Positions 5,084 through 8,361 of a DNA stretch of 8,361 nucleotides are shown here, one piece after another. Made by a program: the position numbers and the translations under genes. Position 1 is the first letter of the stretch. Each line of letters starts with the position of its first letter. The notes beneath the pieces were generated by a model. It made no database searches and was not told where the DNA came from. It saw only the letters and a list, made by a program, of their open reading frames with translations. Origin of the DNA: Clostridiaceae bacterium (GTDB lineage Bacteria; Bacillota; Clostridia; Lachnospirales; Lachnospiraceae); assembly GCA_902362725.1 (NCBI GenBank), contig CABIXM010000040.1, positions 1-8,361 of the forward strand, read 5' to 3'.

Positions 5084-5467
5084 TCAGCAGTAAATCATTT
5101 CCTGTCTGATGATTTCTTCGGCTCGGTTACGGATAGAGTTCATGGACTGTACCCACAACATCTGATTGTCTGCTTTCATGGTTTCGGTCACGCCCTCGGC
5201 TTGTTTCATCTGCTCAATGATAAGGCTGCACCTTTCCGTTGCCTGTTCGTCCAGGTCAGCAAGGTAAGTATGCAGTTCGCCGGATAAACAGAGGGCAGAG
5301 AACCTTGTAGGGCGGTACTGCTCCAAATATGTCCTGTGCAGTCTGCCCCACATACCGATAGGGCGGTGTTCCTCCGGTAGCTTCAAGTCCGGCACATAGT
5401 AATCGCCCACAAGAACATAGTCCAGACCGTTGCTTTTGTCATGGATTCGTGATTTCAATTCTGTCAT
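5084..5467 (-). CDS. tnpV: TnpV-like transposon protein
   Basis: 127 residues with the signature opening of the TnpV family (GLDYVLVGDYYVPDLKLPEE, then RPIGMWGRLHR). It ends in a helical segment (MNSIRNRAEEIIRQEMIYC) typical of the family's full length. In Tn4451 tnpV follows tnpX; its biochemical role is not established. The ATG overlaps the tnpX stop (ATGA), and AAAGGAG lies within the last tnpX codons, so translation is coupled. This order supports a Tn4451-type core. Confidence 0.88.
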   Translation of the reverse strand: MTELKSRIHDKSNGLDYVLVGDYYVPDLKLPEEHRPIGMWGRLHRTYLEQYRPTRFSALCLSGELHTYLADLDEQATERCSLIIEQMKQAEGVTETMKADNQMLWVQSMNSIRNRAEEIIRQEMIYC

Positions 5468-7386
5468 GCTATTTTTTCTCCTTTCACTTTTTGCCGATTT
5501 GATTTGCTTGTGACGTTCTGTTCAACACACACATTGCTATCAGAACTTTTTTCTTCTGCTATACGCTCATGCTCCGCAAATTCTTTTGATTTCTCACGAA
5601 TCTTTTTCATATACTTACGATTGGATTCTCGTTTTCTGCGAAGTCGTTCCGCCTCTTTTTCAGCAGCAATCCTTTCTTCCTCTGTTGGTTCATGCTGCTC
5701 CACAGGTACTTGAAATTGCCCGACATAGTTAAGATATATCTCCACCTCTGTGGTGCGGTCTGCACCTTTTCCTTGTGGCTCGTGAACCAGAATTTTGTCG
5801 ATAAATTCATTTATCATGGCAGGAGTAAGTTCTGTAATATTCTCATACTTTTTAACCAGCTTTAGAAAACGCTCCACATTATTTTGACCGCCTATAATCC
5901 GTTGCATATCAGCGGTGTCAGTCTCAATAATCTTGTTCAGCTCGTTCTGCTCATTTTCATAATCAGTAAGCATACTCTGAAAAAGTCTGTCCGGCAATCT
6001 TCCAATCACATTATCTTCATAGATTTTCCTGATAAGCATATCCAGTTCGTGAACTCGCTTCTGATTTCTTTCAATGCGGTTTTTTACAGTTTCAGAAACA
6101 GCAATATCTTTCATCGCCGATTCTTCTTGCAGAGAATAAACAAACTCCCGCTCATTCAAAGAAACATAATGGCAAGTCTCCTGTATGGTTTTCAGAATGA
6201 TGCTTTTAAGTGCTTTTGTTGAAATATGGTGGCAAGTACAATGTCGGTCATACTTCTGATAAGCAAGATTATATGTGGAACATTCATAACAATCTGCCGG
6301 ATTGGAATAACTTGTCCTTTTTTCGCCTTTGGCAGTATAGTATATTCTTTCTCGCCCTTTCCGCTGCCTGTGATTATACATCGGCGCACCACAATCAGCA
6401 CAGTAAATCTTTCCGGTCAGAACATTAGGCTCGCCCATAGGATCTGCTTTTCTTACATTCTGTCTTAACTTTTGAGCAAGCAGCCATGTTTCTTCATCGA
6501 CAATAGGCTCTTGTGTATCATCAAAAACCACCCAATCTTCCTTATCTGCCCTTTTCGTCTTTTTGTCCTTATAGGAATTTTTGAATGTCCTGAAGTTGAC
6601 AGTCTTTCCGATATACTCTGGTCGGGCAATCAGAGTAGTAACCTGATTTCCTCGCCACATATACGGATTTTCTTTGTCATAGTTGCTTGCATGATTTCCA
6701 AGTCCCTTTTTGCCAAGATAATAAGATGGTCTTTCAATTTTTTCTTCTGAAAGTTCTCTTGCTATCTGATAAGGTCCTTTTCCCTCAATAGTCATGCGAT
6801 AAATTCTGCGGACTACTTCAGCAGCTTCTTCATCAATAATCCAATGGTCGGGGTTTTCGGGGTCTTTCAAATAGCCGTATGGTGGGATATTACTTGTATG
6901 AGCGTTGCCGGAAGAACCTCTGGATTTCAGTACAGCTTTAATTTTCTTACTTGTGTCCCTGACAAACCACTCATTCATGATATTCAGAAAAGGGGCAAAC
7001 TCACTGGTTTCTTGACGGTCACTATCAATACCATTATTGATTGCTATAAATCGAACTTCCTTTTCTCTAAACAGAATGTCAGTGAAAAAACCTACTTGCA
7101 AATGGTCTCTGCCGATTCTGGACATATCTTTGCAGATACAGGCAGTGATTTCTCCGTTTTTAACACCTTCAACAAGTCTGTTCCATGAAGGTCTGTCAAA
7201 GGTCGCTCCACTCCAACCATCATCGGTAAAATGAACAAGATTCGTAAAACCATGTTTCATAGCATAATCTTCAAGCATTTGCTTTTGATGAACTATACTG
7301 TTACTCTCTCCAGCATTATCATCATCACGAGACAGTCTTTCATACAAAGCAGTAATGCCATTGCTTTTATCTTTTTTTCTTCTCAT
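5464..7386 (-). CDS. tnpX: Large serine recombinase, TnpX/TndX family
   Basis: Catalyses excision of the element as a circle and its re-integration through a serine-DNA intermediate. The 640 residues run in the expected order. The resolvase catalytic domain (about 11-155) has YERLSRDD with Ser19 as nucleophile and SRIGRD (89-94). A recombinase domain (about 165-310) follows, then a zinc ribbon with Cys329, Cys332, Cys366, Cys369, Cys383 and Cys385. Next come a coiled coil (about 415-500), a DUF4368-type segment (EFIDKILVHEPQ, near 527-538) and a highly charged tail. All catalytic features look intact. ATG at 7386 has AAAGGAG about 8 bases upstream. That start overlaps the stop of the truncated topB frame, so host topB transcripts may drive it. 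In Tn4451 the circular form creates a promoter for tnpX; the matching left end is not in this window. Confidence 0.95.
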   Translation of the reverse strand: MRRKKDKSNGITALYERLSRDDDNAGESNSIVHQKQMLEDYAMKHGFTNLVHFTDDGWSGATFDRPSWNRLVEGVKNGEITACICKDMSRIGRDHLQVGFFTDILFREKEVRFIAINNGIDSDRQETSEFAPFLNIMNEWFVRDTSKKIKAVLKSRGSSGNAHTSNIPPYGYLKDPENPDHWIIDEEAAEVVRRIYRMTIEGKGPYQIARELSEEKIERPSYYLGKKGLGNHASNYDKENPYMWRGNQVTTLIARPEYIGKTVNFRTFKNSYKDKKTKRADKEDWVVFDDTQEPIVDEETWLLAQKLRQNVRKADPMGEPNVLTGKIYCADCGAPMYNHRQRKGRERIYYTAKGEKRTSYSNPADCYECSTYNLAYQKYDRHCTCHHISTKALKSIILKTIQETCHYVSLNEREFVYSLQEESAMKDIAVSETVKNRIERNQKRVHELDMLIRKIYEDNVIGRLPDRLFQSMLTDYENEQNELNKIIETDTADMQRIIGGQNNVERFLKLVKKYENITELTPAMINEFIDKILVHEPQGKGADRTTEVEIYLNYVGQFQVPVEQHEPTEEERIAAEKEAERLRRKRESNRKYMKKIREKSKEFAEHERIAEEKSSDSNVCVEQNVTSKSNRQKVKGEKIA

Positions 7387-8361
7387 GCTGAACTCCTTTC
7401 TTCAATTCCTATCCACTCCTTACGCTCACAAAATATCACATCCGTAAAGTGCTGAGGCGGACTGCTTTTGCCTTCTTTGACGATTGCCGCAGCAACCGAA
7501 AGGGTCTGTCCTTCGGTCAGATCCGGCAGAGCTTTCTCTGCGCTCTCTTTTTTCGGCTCTGCATCCTTCATTTTGGCACGGTAAGCGTCCTCCAGTGCTT
7601 TCCATCCGGGATGCTTCACCGTTTTTCCTTTTGTGGTAAACTCCCCACCGGCACACGCTGCAATCACAACAGTTTCCGAATAGATATGGGGCTGGGCTAC
7701 GGCGCACATCAGACGCAGGGCCACCAACTCCAGCACCGCTTTTTCTCCCGCAGGAAGGGCAGAAAGGTCTGCATCCTTGAGATTTCTGGTAGGGATTACT
7801 GCGTGATGGTCGGTTACTTTCTTATCGTTGATTACCGTATGCGGATCACAGGTAATGGCGATTTCTTTGCAAAACGGCATGGCGTTGGCAACCAGGTTCA
7901 CCAGCACCGGCAGGATGTCTGCCATATCACCGGTCAGATAGCGGCTGTCAGTACGGGGATAGGTGCAGAGCTTCTTTTCATACAGGCTTTGTAGATAGTC
8001 CAGGGTCTGCTGGGCTGTAAATCCAAGCAGGCGGTTGGCATCTCTTTGCAGGGTAGTCAGGTCATAGAGGGCAGGCGGCTTTTCGGACTTTTCCTTGCAC
8101 TCCACCTTTTTGATTGTGACATTTGCACCCTGACAGGCTTCTTTCAGCTGCTCGGCAGCGGCCTTATTCGCCATGCGCTCCCCGGATACGGTAAGACCGG
8201 GCAGCTCCAGCTCCACGGTATAAAAGGGAATCGGCTTAAAGGTGTCGATCTCAGCTTCTCGCTGGACAATGAGCGCCAGTGTTGGGGACATCACGCGCCC
8301 GATGTTGAGGGTACGGTGATACAGCACGGAAAAAAGCCTTGTCGCATTGATCCCCACCAGC
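7383..8361 (-). pseudogene. topB: DNA topoisomerase III, interrupted (5' and 3' parts missing)
   Basis: Type IA topoisomerase of the class found in Clostridial conjugative elements. Visible are NIGRVMSPTLALIVQREAEI-like strand-gate sequence near the right edge, the catalytic motif CTYPRTDSRYL with the active tyrosine codon at 7961-7959, and TDHHAVIPT. The frame is open to the window edge, so the N-terminal part is outside. At the other end it stops matching after SSPPQHFTD and ends 18 codons later (VIFCERKEW..RSSA). The C-terminal portion that normally follows, including the conserved G-G/I-TPATRA motif region, is absent, so activity is probably lost. Base composition is clearly GC-richer than the inserted element, consistent with a different origin. 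Confidence 0.85.
7387..7442 (-). other. Right end of the element (recombination junction with topB)
   Basis: The topoisomerase frame is family-like through SSPPQHFTD and becomes foreign after 7440. A GA dinucleotide at 7442-7441 (minus strand) fits the crossover dinucleotide known for TnpX and TndX. The first 17 bp of the element hold two direct TCACA copies (7426-7430 and 7436-7440) one helical turn apart, a possible recombinase-binding pattern. About 50 bp separate the junction from tnpX, as in related elements. The exact base cannot be fixed without the other end. Confidence 0.6.

Larger units (their letters stand above)
1..7442 (-). mobile_element. Tn4451-like mobilizable transposon (right end and interior), inserted in topB
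   Basis: The stretch holds a TnpX-class serine recombinase, a TnpV-like protein, two small companion genes, a likely oriT with a MobV relaxase, and three AT-rich cargo genes. It lacks coupling protein or type IV secretion genes, so within the window it looks mobilizable rather than self-transmissible. The right boundary is set by the point near 7437-7442 where topoisomerase III coding sequence stops. Known TnpX/TndX elements recombine at a GA dinucleotide, and a GA lies at 7442-7441 on the minus strand. The left boundary is not seen: the continuation of topB does not appear before position 1. The family assignment is firm; the exact ends and total length are inferred. Confidence 0.8.

Noticed and set aside
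5607..5810. Minus-strand 67-codon frame inside tnpX
   Set aside because: Out-of-frame overlap with the intact recombinase C-terminal domain, no ribosome binding site and no recognisable features.
7383..7440. Simple frameshift or sequencing error in topB instead of an insertion
   Set aside because: No frame in the following sequence resumes topoisomerase; a complete recombinase gene with its own start follows, as expected of an element end.
7449..7994. 181-codon plus-strand frame inside topB
   Set aside because: Antisense shadow of topoisomerase III coding sequence in GC-richer DNA; composition (Cys, His, Phe, Arg-rich) is unlike a real protein.

Overview
The window reads as a mobilizable transposon of a gut-type Firmicute (Clostridia, probably Lachnospiraceae or Ruminococcaceae) inserted in a second mobile element. 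The evidence is a TnpX/TndX-class large serine recombinase, a TnpV-like protein and a Mob/Pre (MobV) relaxase, the recognisable core of Tn4451-type elements. This core interrupts a topoisomerase III gene of the kind carried by Clostridial conjugative elements. The organism is inferred from these families only. All supported genes lie on the minus strand, so they are described right to left.

Right edge (about 7440-8361): the middle part of topB, including the catalytic tyrosine motif, entering from beyond the window. Its reading frame leaves topoisomerase sequence at about 7440 and runs 18 foreign codons to a stop that overlaps the recombinase start codon (ATGA). This is the right boundary of the inserted element. 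The missing 3' part of topB is not in the window, so the element's left end lies beyond position 1.

Mobility module (4458-7386): tnpX and tnpV overlap by 4 bp. A terminator-like hairpin follows, then two short overlapping genes of 82 and 96 aa that I recognise only as mobile-element companions.

Cargo array (2486-4400): two AT-rich genes for membrane proteins sit in tandem units of the same design. Each has a 56-bp upstream repeat (D or C), a promoter, one gene, then a 78-bp downstream repeat containing an intrinsic terminator (B or A). The upstream repeat also encodes a short, apparently broken C-terminal peptide.

Transfer module (967-2485): a hairpin-rich region that is the best oriT candidate, followed by the relaxase gene.

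Left part (1-967): a third AT-rich cargo gene, a DUF5104-like lipoprotein. It uses nearly the same promoter as cargo gene 3 and is flanked by two copies of a 69-bp repeat, one of them covering the relaxase 3' end.

Working model: TnpX excises and integrates the element; the relaxase and oriT allow transfer with help from a conjugative element, perhaps the one it sits in. The three independently promoted envelope-protein genes are swappable cargo. The repeat-bounded cargo architecture is the most unusual feature of the window.
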